Assembly (NCBI RefSeq): GCF_003288905.1
Contig: NZ_NHYL01000006.1
Location: 1-64,000, forward strand
From: Helicobacter sp. 11-8110
Lineage (GTDB): Bacteria; Campylobacterota; Campylobacteria; Campylobacterales; Helicobacteraceae
Direction of reading: 5' to 3'
DNA: 64,000 bases
How positions within the stretch are numbered: position 1 is the first letter of the stretch; each line of letters opens with the position of its first letter. A model generated the notes under the pieces. It saw only the letters and a program-made list of their open reading frames with translations. It did not search any database and had not been told where the DNA came from. The translations under genes were made by a program, and so were the position numbers. Below, one piece after another: positions 46,328 through 56,119 of the stretch.

Positions 46328-48526
46328 TTAGGCATTGCTAGTTCCTATCATTTTTTCATGATGTTCAAGATGTCCTAAATATTCAAATACTTTTTTAAAC
46401 GCTTCAAAAAACATATCAATATCAATTTCTTTTGTATCTGATATATTTGTTTGATCAGTGTGTGATTCCCTGCTCATATATCTATAAAAAGCTTTATATT
46501 GTATGCCATCTGTAAAATATTGATCAATAACATTTTGCAATTTTTTTGCATATACAAAACCCACAAAATTTTCTAAAATATTTCTCATTGCATTAGGTAT
46601 TATTGCCTTATGTGCTGTTTTGTTCTTGTATTCTTTTAATATTTGCCAATAAGCTTGATAATCATTTAAAATTTCATCTCTTTTTAAGGTGTTAATACAA
46701 GAATAATTATTTTGATTTTTAAATATTCTAAATGAAGCAATATTCTTCCTGCAATCTTCTTTACTGATAATTGTAAAAAATTCATGATAAAAATATAAAT
46801 TATGTGTAAAAATAAAAATTTGTTTATATGAATTATTATTAAAGAAAGTATTTTTTATAAGTTGAGCTACATCATAAACATAATTAAATGAAAGACTAGA
46901 AATAGGATCATCAATCACGATAATTTTATCTAGAATTGCTTCATTTTTTTCTTTTTTGCCTTGACAGAGTTGCAAAAAATACAAAAATGAAATTAAAGTT
47001 TTCTCACCTTCACTTAAGGTTTTAAAACTAGGCTTATTCTCTCCTTCTCTTGTGATAATATATTCTTGCTTTTCATCATCTTGGATTTTAATGCAAAAAC
47101 TTAAAATTCCTAAATCTTTTAAATAGTTATTTATCTTATCAACTGCTTTTTGAATGTTAATTGTTTTTTCTTGTTCATCTTTTAAGGCATTTTCTATATT
47201 TTGTATATTGTTTTTGATAGTTTCATTTTCTCTTTCTACAGCTTGTTTATTTATTTCTTTATCTTTCTTGTCTTTTTTATATTTTTCTATAATCTCTTTT
47301 TTCTCAAAAATCACAAATTCCCAAAAAGATTTTTCTAATTTTTCTAACTCAATTTTTTTGTTATTTAACTTAGTATTAAAGTCTATAATTTTTTGTTGTA
47401 TTTGTTTAATGTAATTATTTAAATTTTGAAATACTTCTTCGGTTTTTTCTAATTCTATTTTTTTGCCAGGCTCTTTAATTTTTTCTTGAATTTTTCTAAT
47501 ATTTTCTTCAAGTTTTGATTTTACTTGAGAATATAATTTTTCAAATTCAAAATCTTTATTATCTAAAATATCTCCTCTGTAAAAAATCTCTATACTTGGT
47601 ATATTTGAAAATAATTTTTCATAATCGTTGTTTAATTTTTTAATTTCTTGGATTTTTTCTTCGTATGTTTTATCAAAATAATTCTCTAAATAGTTTTTAA
47701 ATTCTTGAGTGATTGTGTTATTTTGACAAAATGGACAAGTTTGAGAATCTTGTAAAATATACTTATCAAAACCTTCTTTTACCCAATCTCCATTTCCTAG
47801 CTTTTTTATTAAATCTGCAATAATAATATTTTCATTGCCTACTATTGTTTCATTAAATATTGAGTTATCTTCTATATTTGTAAATTCTACATTTGAGATT
47901 TCATGAATATTTTCTAATCTAGCTTGTGATGTATCGGTAAGAATGTTATATTGTTTCTTTAATTCTTCTAAATTGCTATTTTGTTGCAATAGATTAGGGG
48001 ATAAAACTTCTTCTATTTTTGGTTCTATAAACTTAAGAAAACTTTCTTTGTTTCCCATTTTTCCTTCAAAAAAATCTTTAAAATTATCGCTATGATTTTG
48101 CTTGATTTTCCAAACACTATCCCTAAAATCACTTTCTATTTTTGTAATTCCTTCTTGCTTTTCTTCTAATTCTCCTTTAATTTTATCTTGACGAGATTTT
48201 AACTCCATTAATTCTTTTTGTAAATTTTCAATTTCTTGTTTTACACTTATATTTTCTTCAGAGAGTGTAAAAATTCCCTGTTGTTTGTCTGTATCATAAA
48301 AGTTTTTTTCAATAAAATCTTGATTATAAACCAAAATTTCTTCATTACTTAAACCTTTTATATTGCAATCTTTAAAATTTTCATCTTCTTGATTTGCTAA
48401 AAATTTAGATATTTGTGTTTTTCCTGCTCCATTTAAACCATAAATCAAATTAATGCGTTTATTTGTTTCTAGGATTGTTTCATCTTTATAACTCGCTACA
48501 TTTTTCATAGAAATTTTAGTAATCAT
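46328..48526 (-). CDS. PrrC/RloC-like AAA ATPase (AAA_13)
   Basis: 732 residues, GGGGGAG before the ATG. Walker A GLNGAGKT at 30-37; long coiled coils to about 480 interrupted by a zinc-hook-like CPFC (C264, C267); signature LSEGEKTLISFLYFLQL; Walker B VIDDPISSLS near 538; THN switch. C-terminal helical domain with MSRESHTD (about 683-690), where PrrC/RloC proteins carry their anticodon-nuclease or HEPN-like residues. RloC and PrrC cut tRNA anticodon loops when a restriction system is disabled. Lies 26 bases behind the end of the restriction-modification gene. Nuclease activity is not proven by sequence. Confidence 0.75.
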   Translation of the reverse strand: MITKISMKNVASYKDETILETNKRINLIYGLNGAGKTQISKFLANQEDENFKDCNIKGLSNEEILVYNQDFIEKNFYDTDKQQGIFTLSEENISVKQEIENLQKELMELKSRQDKIKGELEEKQEGITKIESDFRDSVWKIKQNHSDNFKDFFEGKMGNKESFLKFIEPKIEEVLSPNLLQQNSNLEELKKQYNILTDTSQARLENIHEISNVEFTNIEDNSIFNETIVGNENIIIADLIKKLGNGDWVKEGFDKYILQDSQTCPFCQNNTITQEFKNYLENYFDKTYEEKIQEIKKLNNDYEKLFSNIPSIEIFYRGDILDNKDFEFEKLYSQVKSKLEENIRKIQEKIKEPGKKIELEKTEEVFQNLNNYIKQIQQKIIDFNTKLNNKKIELEKLEKSFWEFVIFEKKEIIEKYKKDKKDKEINKQAVERENETIKNNIQNIENALKDEQEKTINIQKAVDKINNYLKDLGILSFCIKIQDDEKQEYIITREGENKPSFKTLSEGEKTLISFLYFLQLCQGKKEKNEAILDKIIVIDDPISSLSFNYVYDVAQLIKNTFFNNNSYKQIFIFTHNLYFYHEFFTIISKEDCRKNIASFRIFKNQNNYSCINTLKRDEILNDYQAYWQILKEYKNKTAHKAIIPNAMRNILENFVGFVYAKKLQNVIDQYFTDGIQYKAFYRYMSRESHTDQTNISDTKEIDIDMFFEAFKKVFEYLGHLEHHEKMIGTSNA

Positions 48527-48552
48527 TTTCTCCCCCTTATCATTATTTCCGC

Positions 48553-48729
48553 TTACACAAACTTTATTTTTGCAATCTCTCTTTCAATCTCCAAGCTTTT
48601 ATGCAAAGTTTGGATAATTTTTTGAAAATACTCAAAGTTGATTTCTTCGTCTTTGTGGCTTTTTAGGTATTTATCCAACACTTGATACCCTCCGATTTTA
48701 TACTCCCATACACTAGAATCCACTTTGTC
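48553..48729 (-). pseudogene. Out-of-frame C-terminal remnant of the type IIG/ISP enzyme
   Basis: In the frame shifted relative to the preceding stop, about 58 codons read FDKVDSSVWEYKIGGYQV then a helical tail and a TAA at 48555-48553. VWEYKIGGYQVL is the usual C-terminal signature of these enzymes, so it belongs to the upstream gene and is cut off by a small indel. Confidence 0.85.
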
Positions 48730-51700
48730 AAAATATAGGCTTTTTGTTTATAAAAAGCTCTTTTGTCTCTTTAGCATAAGTGATTGCAGAGATTTTTAAA
48801 TCCTTGTTTGCAGTATCTTTATAAAGTGGCTCTCCAATAGGTGGTAAATCCTGCTCTTTTAGTAAATGTAGTGTGATTAGACTATTTCCCAAAGCACTAA
48901 GCTGTAAAAATAGCTCTTTAGATTCTACAAAGGGGATTTTTGGAAAATCCACTTTCAAAAAGTCGATGTATTTTTCTCTATAGTCTTTATGAAAAAGCAG
49001 GGCATAGAGATAGCCTAGTATCGTTTCGGGGCTAAAATGCTCTTTGTATTTAGAATCTATAAACTCCCTAAAGCTTGGCGTGAAGTTTTCTATCCATTTT
49101 ATGGAATCTAAGTCTGCAGATTCTGTGTTTTTAATATAAAGAGGCATTATGGTGTTTGCTCCATTGCTTCCAGAAGCAATAGCTTGGTCTGCAATATTGT
49201 TTATACAAAAGCAATGATTCCACTCTTGTTGTGAATCTTTTAATTGTCTAATGGGTGTTATGGCTAGATTCTCGCCTTTTAAAAAGTGTTGCATAACCTC
49301 TCCTCTAGGCATACAATGAAAACCTTTTGATTTTCCTGTGTAATAAGTCCAGCGTATATCAAATGGGCGATAATGAATTTTTACATAATTTTGCAGGTTA
49401 TTCCCAGTTGCTTGTAATTCTTTTTGTGCATATTCTACTTTCCAATCCCTAGAATCTTGTCCTAAATTAAACTCTTTTCTTGCATTCTCTATATCTAATG
49501 ATAAAAACTTTTTAATTCTTTCTTTGAAATTTTCCAAAGATTCAAAACTATCAGAATCTGACATTACAAATTTATCTCTACCACCAACAACCCCCACACT
49601 TGAGATTTTAAACATATCTTTTATACTATAGCCCTTGTCATATTCTATGCGTAAATTCTCATCTTGGGGGATAAAGAGATAAAAAGGCTCTTGTGGTGTT
49701 AGCTCTTTCCACTCTATAGAATCTAGGGTATGCTCATAGAGAAAATTATATTTTTCTTTTCTCTTACCATAAATTTCAGCGTGGTAGAGTTTGGCTAAAT
49801 CTTTAGAATCTTGTGTTGTTTTTACAAAAATATTGATAGAAACGCCTTGCATAATGTCAAAAACATTATCATCTTTATCACCACTTGGTGTGGTTTCTTT
49901 CTTACGCGTATTGCCGTGCAAATCAAGGATATAAATCTTATCAAAGCTTTGCAATAAATGGTATCTCATACCCCTAAAAGTGGGATTATCTAAAAAACTA
50001 TTATTAGAGATAAAAGCAAAGATTCCGCTGCCTTGATGTTGAATTTTAGATTCTGCAAAGCGGATAAATTTCACATAATCATCAAGTAGCCATTTGGGAT
50101 TTTTCTCATTTTGGAGTTTGTGTCGCTCAAGTATGCTTTTAAAGGTTTTTGCATTGTCCTTGCTTTTGTTTGTAAAATAGCGTTGCAAGGCTTCTTGCTC
50201 TGCTTTTGTAAGACTAGCTAGTTTTGGCTCTAATCCGTAGCTAATTCTAATCTCATCTTCATAAAGCCCTTTATTACTACTGGCGCCGCTATAGGGTGGA
50301 TTGCCTGTGATGATTAGGATTTCTTGCTCTTTTAGCTTTTGGGCTTTTTTGAATTCCTCTGTAAGCTCTATCATACCTGCAAAGAGATTGCTTTGCTTGT
50401 CTAGCTCATCTTTTTCTTTACTAAAATAAAGCGTGTTTGTAAGGGTGATGTTTAGGCTTTCACTATCCTCTAGCTCTGTGTCAAACTCTTCTTTTAGGCT
50501 TTGGGAGATTTTTAGATGTGCGATAGTATAAGGAGCGATTAAAAACTCAAATCCATAGAATCTATCAATCAAGGCTTTTGGATTATATTTTGGGCTGTTT
50601 TTATTGCTCTCTTTTAGGGCTTTTCTAAAGGATTCCAGCAAGAATGTCCCTGTGCCTGTGGCAAAGTCTAGGAGTGTGATAGTTTTATCACTCATTGCTT
50701 GATTTAATCCTGTTTTACTAAAATCTTTTTGTAGTGTCAAATCTATGGCATTGATGATAAAGCTTACCACTGAAGCGGGGGTATAATACACGCCCCTAAT
50801 CTCTCTAAGCTTAGGGTCATAACTCGCTAGAAAAGTCTCATAAAAATGCAAATAAGGGTCTTTATGCAGAGAATCTCCTAATAAATCTTTTTGTGAGATT
50901 TTATTAAGCTCTTTTATCATTTCGCTTATATCTATGTGATTGATGATAGAGATGATTTCTTCTATAAGCCATTTGATAGAATCTAGCTCCTCTAGGTTGT
51001 CCAAAAATCCGCTCATTGCTCTAATAAGTGGGAAAGATTTTGGGATAAATTTTTTGGCATTGCTTAGATTGATATTTTCTTGTGTGGTATTGTTTAGGCG
51101 TGAGAGAAAGAGGCTATAAGTAAGCGTTTGAGCAAAGCTATCACAAAAGTTTTGATATTCTAACTCTTTGTATAAAACTTCTCTAAAGGTATTAAAAAGG
51201 CTTAGTAAGTATTGATTTGTATCATTTGAGCGCAATTCATCTTTTAAGATTTTTGTCCTTAGGGCTAGGGCATCGGCGAAGTCCTTGGCATTTGCTATGG
51301 GTTTTGGATTTTTGGAGAAAAAGAGAGTGAAAAACTCTAAGAGTTCTTGTGCTTTATCTTGCAAATACGCATTATCTTTGGTGATAGTTTTTAGCTGTGA
51401 GTATTCACAAAGTCTAAGCTCTTTTAGAATGATGGGGTTATTTTTATTATCAAGCCCTATGAGACAAAACCGCAGATAATCTGTGAGTATGAGATTTGAA
51501 GAGAGGTCTAGATATTTTTTGATTTGTTGTGTTTGGAGAATCTTATTGAGATCTTCATTGATGCGTTTATTTTCAATATATCCAAGTATGAGAGAATCTT
51601 TTGTGATGAGAAAATCTGGCGCACCTCTGCCTTCTTTGTCATTGTTTGGCTCGTGGATGATTTTTATATTTGTAGATGCTGCTTTTTCTTGAATCTTTAT

Positions 51701-51796
51701 CAAAAGCGTATGCAAAAATGTGCGATAAGTGTGTTCTTTGTCTCCCTGATTTATATCTTTTATTTGCTGTAGATATTCCGCCAAAATTTCTTGCAT
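48728..51796 (-). CDS. Type IIG/ISP restriction-modification enzyme, C-terminally truncated by frameshift
   Basis: 1022 residues from the ATG at 51796 (AAGGAAAG ahead of it; the longer reading starts at a TTG). N-terminal PD-(D/E)XK nuclease motif (PDFLI...GYIENK, about 60-80), N-6 adenine methylase with LLDFATGTGTFLLES and catalytic NPPY in ITGNPPYSG, and a C-terminal target-recognition region. Cleavage and methylation are in one chain. Translation stops at 48728 after KKPIF; inserting a second TA in CCTATATTTTGAC would give PIYFDK and restore the conserved end. Whether the shortened protein is active is open. Confidence 0.82.
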   Translation of the reverse strand: MQEILAEYLQQIKDINQGDKEHTYRTFLHTLLIKIQEKAASTNIKIIHEPNNDKEGRGAPDFLITKDSLILGYIENKRINEDLNKILQTQQIKKYLDLSSNLILTDYLRFCLIGLDNKNNPIILKELRLCEYSQLKTITKDNAYLQDKAQELLEFFTLFFSKNPKPIANAKDFADALALRTKILKDELRSNDTNQYLLSLFNTFREVLYKELEYQNFCDSFAQTLTYSLFLSRLNNTTQENINLSNAKKFIPKSFPLIRAMSGFLDNLEELDSIKWLIEEIISIINHIDISEMIKELNKISQKDLLGDSLHKDPYLHFYETFLASYDPKLREIRGVYYTPASVVSFIINAIDLTLQKDFSKTGLNQAMSDKTITLLDFATGTGTFLLESFRKALKESNKNSPKYNPKALIDRFYGFEFLIAPYTIAHLKISQSLKEEFDTELEDSESLNITLTNTLYFSKEKDELDKQSNLFAGMIELTEEFKKAQKLKEQEILIITGNPPYSGASSNKGLYEDEIRISYGLEPKLASLTKAEQEALQRYFTNKSKDNAKTFKSILERHKLQNEKNPKWLLDDYVKFIRFAESKIQHQGSGIFAFISNNSFLDNPTFRGMRYHLLQSFDKIYILDLHGNTRKKETTPSGDKDDNVFDIMQGVSINIFVKTTQDSKDLAKLYHAEIYGKRKEKYNFLYEHTLDSIEWKELTPQEPFYLFIPQDENLRIEYDKGYSIKDMFKISSVGVVGGRDKFVMSDSDSFESLENFKERIKKFLSLDIENARKEFNLGQDSRDWKVEYAQKELQATGNNLQNYVKIHYRPFDIRWTYYTGKSKGFHCMPRGEVMQHFLKGENLAITPIRQLKDSQQEWNHCFCINNIADQAIASGSNGANTIMPLYIKNTESADLDSIKWIENFTPSFREFIDSKYKEHFSPETILGYLYALLFHKDYREKYIDFLKVDFPKIPFVESKELFLQLSALGNSLITLHLLKEQDLPPIGEPLYKDTANKDLKISAITYAKETKELFINKKPIF

Positions 51797-51905
51797 ACTC
51801 TTTCCTTGATTTATATTTCTAAGCCCCACTATCACCGCATAGCAATATTGTATTTTAAAGTCTTTAAAATCCCTCAATCATTTTATGCTTTTGACTTTTA
51901 GGCTA

Positions 51906-54527
51906 TCACTCCCACTCAATCGTTCCCGGGGGTTTAGAAGTAATGTCATATACGACGCGGTTTATGCCCTCTACTTCATTAATGATACGATTAGACACAG
52001 ATTCTAAAAATTCGTGAGGCAAATGCGAAAAAGTTGCTGTCATTCCATCAAGCGCTTCTACCGCACGCACACAAATTGTATTATCATAAGTGCGGTTATC
52101 GCCCATTACCCCCACGCTTTTGACATTCAAAAGCACGCAAAACGCTTGCCATACGCTATCATATAGATTCCACTTATGCAACTCTTCTATAAAAATGCAA
52201 TCCGCTTCTTTCAAAAGATCCAAATCCGCTTGATTGACTTCTCCCATAATGCGGATTGCAAGTCCTGGTCCTGGGAATGGGTGACGCATAAGCATAGATT
52301 CTGGCATACCAAGCTCTCGCCCCAAAGCCCTCACCTCATCTTTAAAAAGCTCTCTTAAAGGCTCGATTAGCTCAAATTTCATCCATTCAGGCAACCCGCC
52401 GACATTATGATGAGATTTTATCGTTTTGCTTGGTCCTTTCACGCTCACAGATTCAATCACATCAGGATACAGCGTGCCTTGTGCGAGGAATTTTATCTCG
52501 CCATTGGCATTGTGCGCTCTAGCCTCACGCTCAAACACCTTGATAAAAGTCTCACCGATGATTTTACGCTTACTCTCAGGATCTCGCACACCTTTAAGCA
52601 ATCCCAAAAACTCTTCACTTGCATCAATGGTGATAAGTGGCACACGCAAGTTTTCCCTAAACATTTTCTCCACGGCTTCTCTCTCGCCTTTGCGTAAAAG
52701 CCCCGTATCCACAAAAATAGGGATAAGATTTTCCCCAATAGCACGATAAAGCAATGTGGCTACGACACTAGAATCCACTCCACCACTCACGGCACAAAGC
52801 ACCTTGTGAGGTTTGGCTTTATCTGTGTGCCCAAATGCACAGCTTGTCAAATGATCGCACACAAGCCCCACAGACTGCATAAAGGCATAAATCCCTGTGC
52901 TTCCTACAAAGCTAAAGCCTCGCTTTTTGAGATCATTTGCGATTGTGTCAGAAAGTGGTGTATGTGTGGGAATCTCCTCCAAACTCTCAAAATGATTGAT
53001 AATTGGTGTATTATCTACATAATCCCAAAGAAACTTCGCAAAGCTCCCAAACTCACGCTCAATCTCTAAGAATCTTTTGGCATTGTTGATAGCAGATTCT
53101 ATCTTAGCACGATTGCGGATAATACCTGGATTTTCCATAAGTTCTTGTATCTTTGCCTCATCATAAGTGGCTACAATATGAGGATCAAAGGCATCAAAGG
53201 CTGCCCTAAAAGCCTCGCGTTTTTTAAGTATCGTGATCCACGAAAGCCCTGCTTGCATACCCTCTAGCACAAGTTGCTCAAAAAGTCGCTTGTCATCATG
53301 CTGTGGAATGCCCCACTCAAAATCGTGATAATCTTGATAAAGCTTTTGTGTGGCTTTATCAGAGGCATTATACCCTTGATAAATCCAACCACATCGTTGT
53401 AGTGGCGCTGTATTCGTCGCTACACAATCCAAACCTAACTCCACCATATCACCACATACCGCACCTTTTTCAAAACCAAGTTCGCTAAAAACCTTTAGCC
53501 CTTTTTTGTCGTGTGTATCCCATTGTGTGTGGAAGCTCTGTGTATTTTGAAATTGCATAAGCGTATCCAAAAAAGATTGCGTTACTTCTTTTTGTGTTAG
53601 ATTTCTATCGATGATATAACACTCAAAATTGCACCGATAGCCACTTGTATCCTCTACATACACGCAAAAGCCAAAGGCACTTACATTTCCTACATCATCT
53701 TTTCTGGCAAAAAAATGCTCTGAATTATGAATGCGTTGTTTTAGCGTCGTGGCAATATGCTCTAATAATTTTGCTCCCATAAATCCGTGTGCTTTTGTGA
53801 AGCTCTCTTGCCATAGGGCAAAAATTTGCTCTTGTTGCGCGCGATCCTCGGTGCGTTGGAATGTGGGTGTTTGGGATAGTATCCCTGTGATTTTACGAAT
53901 CTTATCTATCTCATAGGTGATAAAATTTTTCATATTCCAGCTTGTATCTGCTCTGCAAATACTCACCGCGAAATTTTTGAGAATCTCCCCACCACACTCG
54001 CTATGCACGACTTCAGGGTGAAACTGCAAAGCATAGATTTGACGCTTTGTGTCTGCTATGGCACAATAATGCGTATTGCCACTTTTGGCTAATTCACTAA
54101 AGCCTTGCGGGATTTTTTCTACCTTATCAGCGTGACTCATCCACACAACAGAATTATTTTTGACATTTGCAAAAAGTGCTGTATCAGTAGCTAAAATCTC
54201 TAATTGTGCCTTGCCAAACTCCTGCTCTTTGGCTCGCACCACCGCACCGCCAAAATGATACGCGATATATTGCATACCATAACAAATCCCAAGCACAGGA
54301 ATGCCAAGCTCAAAGACTTTGTTATCAGGCTTATATGCCCCCTCTTCATACACACTAGCAGGACCACCGCTTAAAATAATGCCCTTAGGATTCTTAGCCT
54401 TGATAGAATCTATACTTTCAAAATAAGGCACAATCTCGGTATAAACGCCAAACTCCCGAAGTCTCCTAGCGATAAGCTGTGTGTATTGACTCCCAAAGTC
54501 AAGCACTAACATTTCAACATTATTCAT
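51906..54527 (-). CDS. guaA: GMP synthase with inserted acetyltransferase-like and Tag DNA glycosylase domains
   Basis: 873 residues (GuaA is usually about 510). Residues 1-200: class I glutamine amidotransferase with C82 (GICYGMQ), H170, E172. Residues ~215-370: domain resembling a GNAT acetyltransferase (ends VFSELGFEKG). Residues ~375-567: a complete DNA-3-methyladenine glycosylase I, with zinc ligands C379, H401, H559, C563 and catalytic E422 (LEGMQAGLSW). Residues ~575-873: GuaA ATP-pyrophosphatase with P-loop SGGVDSS (581-587), dimerisation domain and IEWE end. Makes GMP from XMP; the insert would excise 3-methyladenine. Visibly richer in G+C than its neighbours. SD AAGGAAAG. Confidence 0.93.
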   Translation of the reverse strand: MNNVEMLVLDFGSQYTQLIARRLREFGVYTEIVPYFESIDSIKAKNPKGIILSGGPASVYEEGAYKPDNKVFELGIPVLGICYGMQYIAYHFGGAVVRAKEQEFGKAQLEILATDTALFANVKNNSVVWMSHADKVEKIPQGFSELAKSGNTHYCAIADTKRQIYALQFHPEVVHSECGGEILKNFAVSICRADTSWNMKNFITYEIDKIRKITGILSQTPTFQRTEDRAQQEQIFALWQESFTKAHGFMGAKLLEHIATTLKQRIHNSEHFFARKDDVGNVSAFGFCVYVEDTSGYRCNFECYIIDRNLTQKEVTQSFLDTLMQFQNTQSFHTQWDTHDKKGLKVFSELGFEKGAVCGDMVELGLDCVATNTAPLQRCGWIYQGYNASDKATQKLYQDYHDFEWGIPQHDDKRLFEQLVLEGMQAGLSWITILKKREAFRAAFDAFDPHIVATYDEAKIQELMENPGIIRNRAKIESAINNAKRFLEIEREFGSFAKFLWDYVDNTPIINHFESLEEIPTHTPLSDTIANDLKKRGFSFVGSTGIYAFMQSVGLVCDHLTSCAFGHTDKAKPHKVLCAVSGGVDSSVVATLLYRAIGENLIPIFVDTGLLRKGEREAVEKMFRENLRVPLITIDASEEFLGLLKGVRDPESKRKIIGETFIKVFEREARAHNANGEIKFLAQGTLYPDVIESVSVKGPSKTIKSHHNVGGLPEWMKFELIEPLRELFKDEVRALGRELGMPESMLMRHPFPGPGLAIRIMGEVNQADLDLLKEADCIFIEELHKWNLYDSVWQAFCVLLNVKSVGVMGDNRTYDNTICVRAVEALDGMTATFSHLPHEFLESVSNRIINEVEGINRVVYDITSKPPGTIEWE

Positions 54528-54644
54528 TTTCTTTCCTTACTTAGTCTAAATATATGGTGTTTTTGAGATATTTTTCTAGGGCTTCTTCCTCGAGCACCTT
54601 GTTAGGTTTTGATGTGGGGTATTATATTGTATTTTTACTTAAAG

Positions 54645-54674
54645 GAGTGTGTGATAGACAACACTCACACACTC
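54645..54674. terminator. Strong hairpin after acr3, probable terminator
   Basis: Perfect 10-bp stem GAGTGTGTGA / TCACACACTC with a 10-base loop between acr3 and guaA. The T run behind it is poor, so termination is less certain than the stem. Confidence 0.5.
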
Positions 54675-54686
54675 TCTTAAAATAGT

Positions 54687-55703
54687 CTAATATCTATTCC
54701 TCAAAGCCCACTTGACAAGCAAAACTAATACGGGCACTTCTACAAGTGGTCCGATAATCGCCCCAAAGCTTTGTGGAGATGCAATCCCAAAGCTTGCGAT
54801 ACAAATCGCAATTGCAAGCTCAAAATTATTACCACTTGCGCTAAAAGAGATAGAACAAGTCTTTTCATAGTTGATTTTGTTTTTGCGTGAAATAAACCAA
54901 GAAAAGAAAAACATACATACAAAATACAAAATCAAAGGCAAGGCAATTTTTAATGTATCTAATGGCAAAGTAAAGATAGCATCAGATTTATAAGAGCACA
55001 TCATTAAAATTGTAAAAAGTAGGGTAATAAGCGTTAGCGGACTAATGAATGGAAGGAATTTTGTTTCATACCAAGAAGCTCCCTTTGTCTTTAGCAAAAC
55101 AAAACGGCTTAAAAATCCTAACATAAAAGGGATACCAAGATAAATAAAGACATTCTTGCTAATCGCGCTAATGCTAATATCTATACTAGAATTTTCCATT
55201 TTTATGCCAAGTATTGAGGGTAAAAAGTCAAGATAAAAATATGCCAAGATTCCAAAAAATAGGATTTGAAACACACTATTAAAAGCCACAAGCGCACTTG
55301 TATATTCTCTATTTGCCTTTGCTAGATCGCTCCATACCACAACCATTGCTACACATCTAGCAAGCCCGATAATAATCACACCTTGCATATATTCTGGATA
55401 ATCTCTCAAAAAGATATAAGCCAAAATAAACATCAAAGTAGGACCAACAATCCAATTTAAAAAAAGTGAAAAAGCTAGAATCTTCTTATCATCAAAGACT
55501 TGTAACATTTTGGCATATTCTACCTTTGCAAGAGGGGGATACATCATTATGATAAGACAAGCAACCAAAAGCATATTTAGTGAGTTGTATTCAAAAATCG
55601 CCCAAAAATTATTGATATTTGGAACAAGATAGCCAAGTAATAAGCCCGCAGCCATTGCCAGAAAAATCCAAAGACTAAGAAATCTATCTACTATACCTAA
55701 CAT
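54687..55703 (-). CDS. acr3: Arsenite efflux permease Acr3
   Basis: 338 residues, ten membrane helices of the bile/arsenite/riboflavin transporter fold. Conserved cysteine in GLARCVAMV (helix 4) and glutamate in GNNFELAIA (helix 9), both needed for As(III) extrusion. Overlaps arsC by 7 bases. Last gene of the four-gene operon. Confidence 0.92.
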   Translation of the reverse strand: MLGIVDRFLSLWIFLAMAAGLLLGYLVPNINNFWAIFEYNSLNMLLVACLIIMMYPPLAKVEYAKMLQVFDDKKILAFSLFLNWIVGPTLMFILAYIFLRDYPEYMQGVIIIGLARCVAMVVVWSDLAKANREYTSALVAFNSVFQILFFGILAYFYLDFLPSILGIKMENSSIDISISAISKNVFIYLGIPFMLGFLSRFVLLKTKGASWYETKFLPFISPLTLITLLFTILMMCSYKSDAIFTLPLDTLKIALPLILYFVCMFFFSWFISRKNKINYEKTCSISFSASGNNFELAIAICIASFGIASPQSFGAIIGPLVEVPVLVLLVKWALRNRY

Positions 55704-56119
55704 ACAAAACCTTTGAGTGAATTTGTCTTGATAGCGTGTAGAAGTGCATCAAGCTTAGAATCTAGTGTTTTTATAATTTGTTTAAAAGTCTCATCATCGC
55801 TTCCACTTGGATCCATTAGGGCAAAATCAAAAAAATATTCTGCCTTAAGGCTTGGACAAGCGACATTGCACCCCATGCTTACAGCAATATTTATATCTTT
55901 TGGCAAGGCTTCAATAAGCTTTGCATAATGATCTTTCATATCAATTTGATAAAGTTCATGAATTAGTCTTATGGCCTGAGGATTTACTCCTTTTGAAGTA
56001 TCACTTCCCGCAGAAAAAATCTCTAGATCTAATCCTAGTTTCTTTGCTTTGTACTTGGCTAAAGCCTCCGCCATTTGAGAGCGACAACTATTATGCACAC
56101 AAATAAATGCAATTTTCAT
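55697..56119 (-). CDS. arsC: Arsenate reductase, low-MW phosphatase type
   Basis: 140 residues. P-loop CVHNSCR (C7-x5-R13), resolving cysteines at about 82 and 89 region (SMGCNVACP), and DPSG acid motif. Reduces arsenate to arsenite with thioredoxin, feeding Acr3. Its start touches the arsR stop. Confidence 0.92.
   Translation of the reverse strand: MKIAFICVHNSCRSQMAEALAKYKAKKLGLDLEIFSAGSDTSKGVNPQAIRLIHELYQIDMKDHYAKLIEALPKDINIAVSMGCNVACPSLKAEYFFDFALMDPSGSDDETFKQIIKTLDSKLDALLHAIKTNSLKGFVC

Noticed and set aside
51906..51940. guaA 3' end as an att site
   Set aside because: No second copy of the guaA end and no integrase found in the window; kept only as a question.
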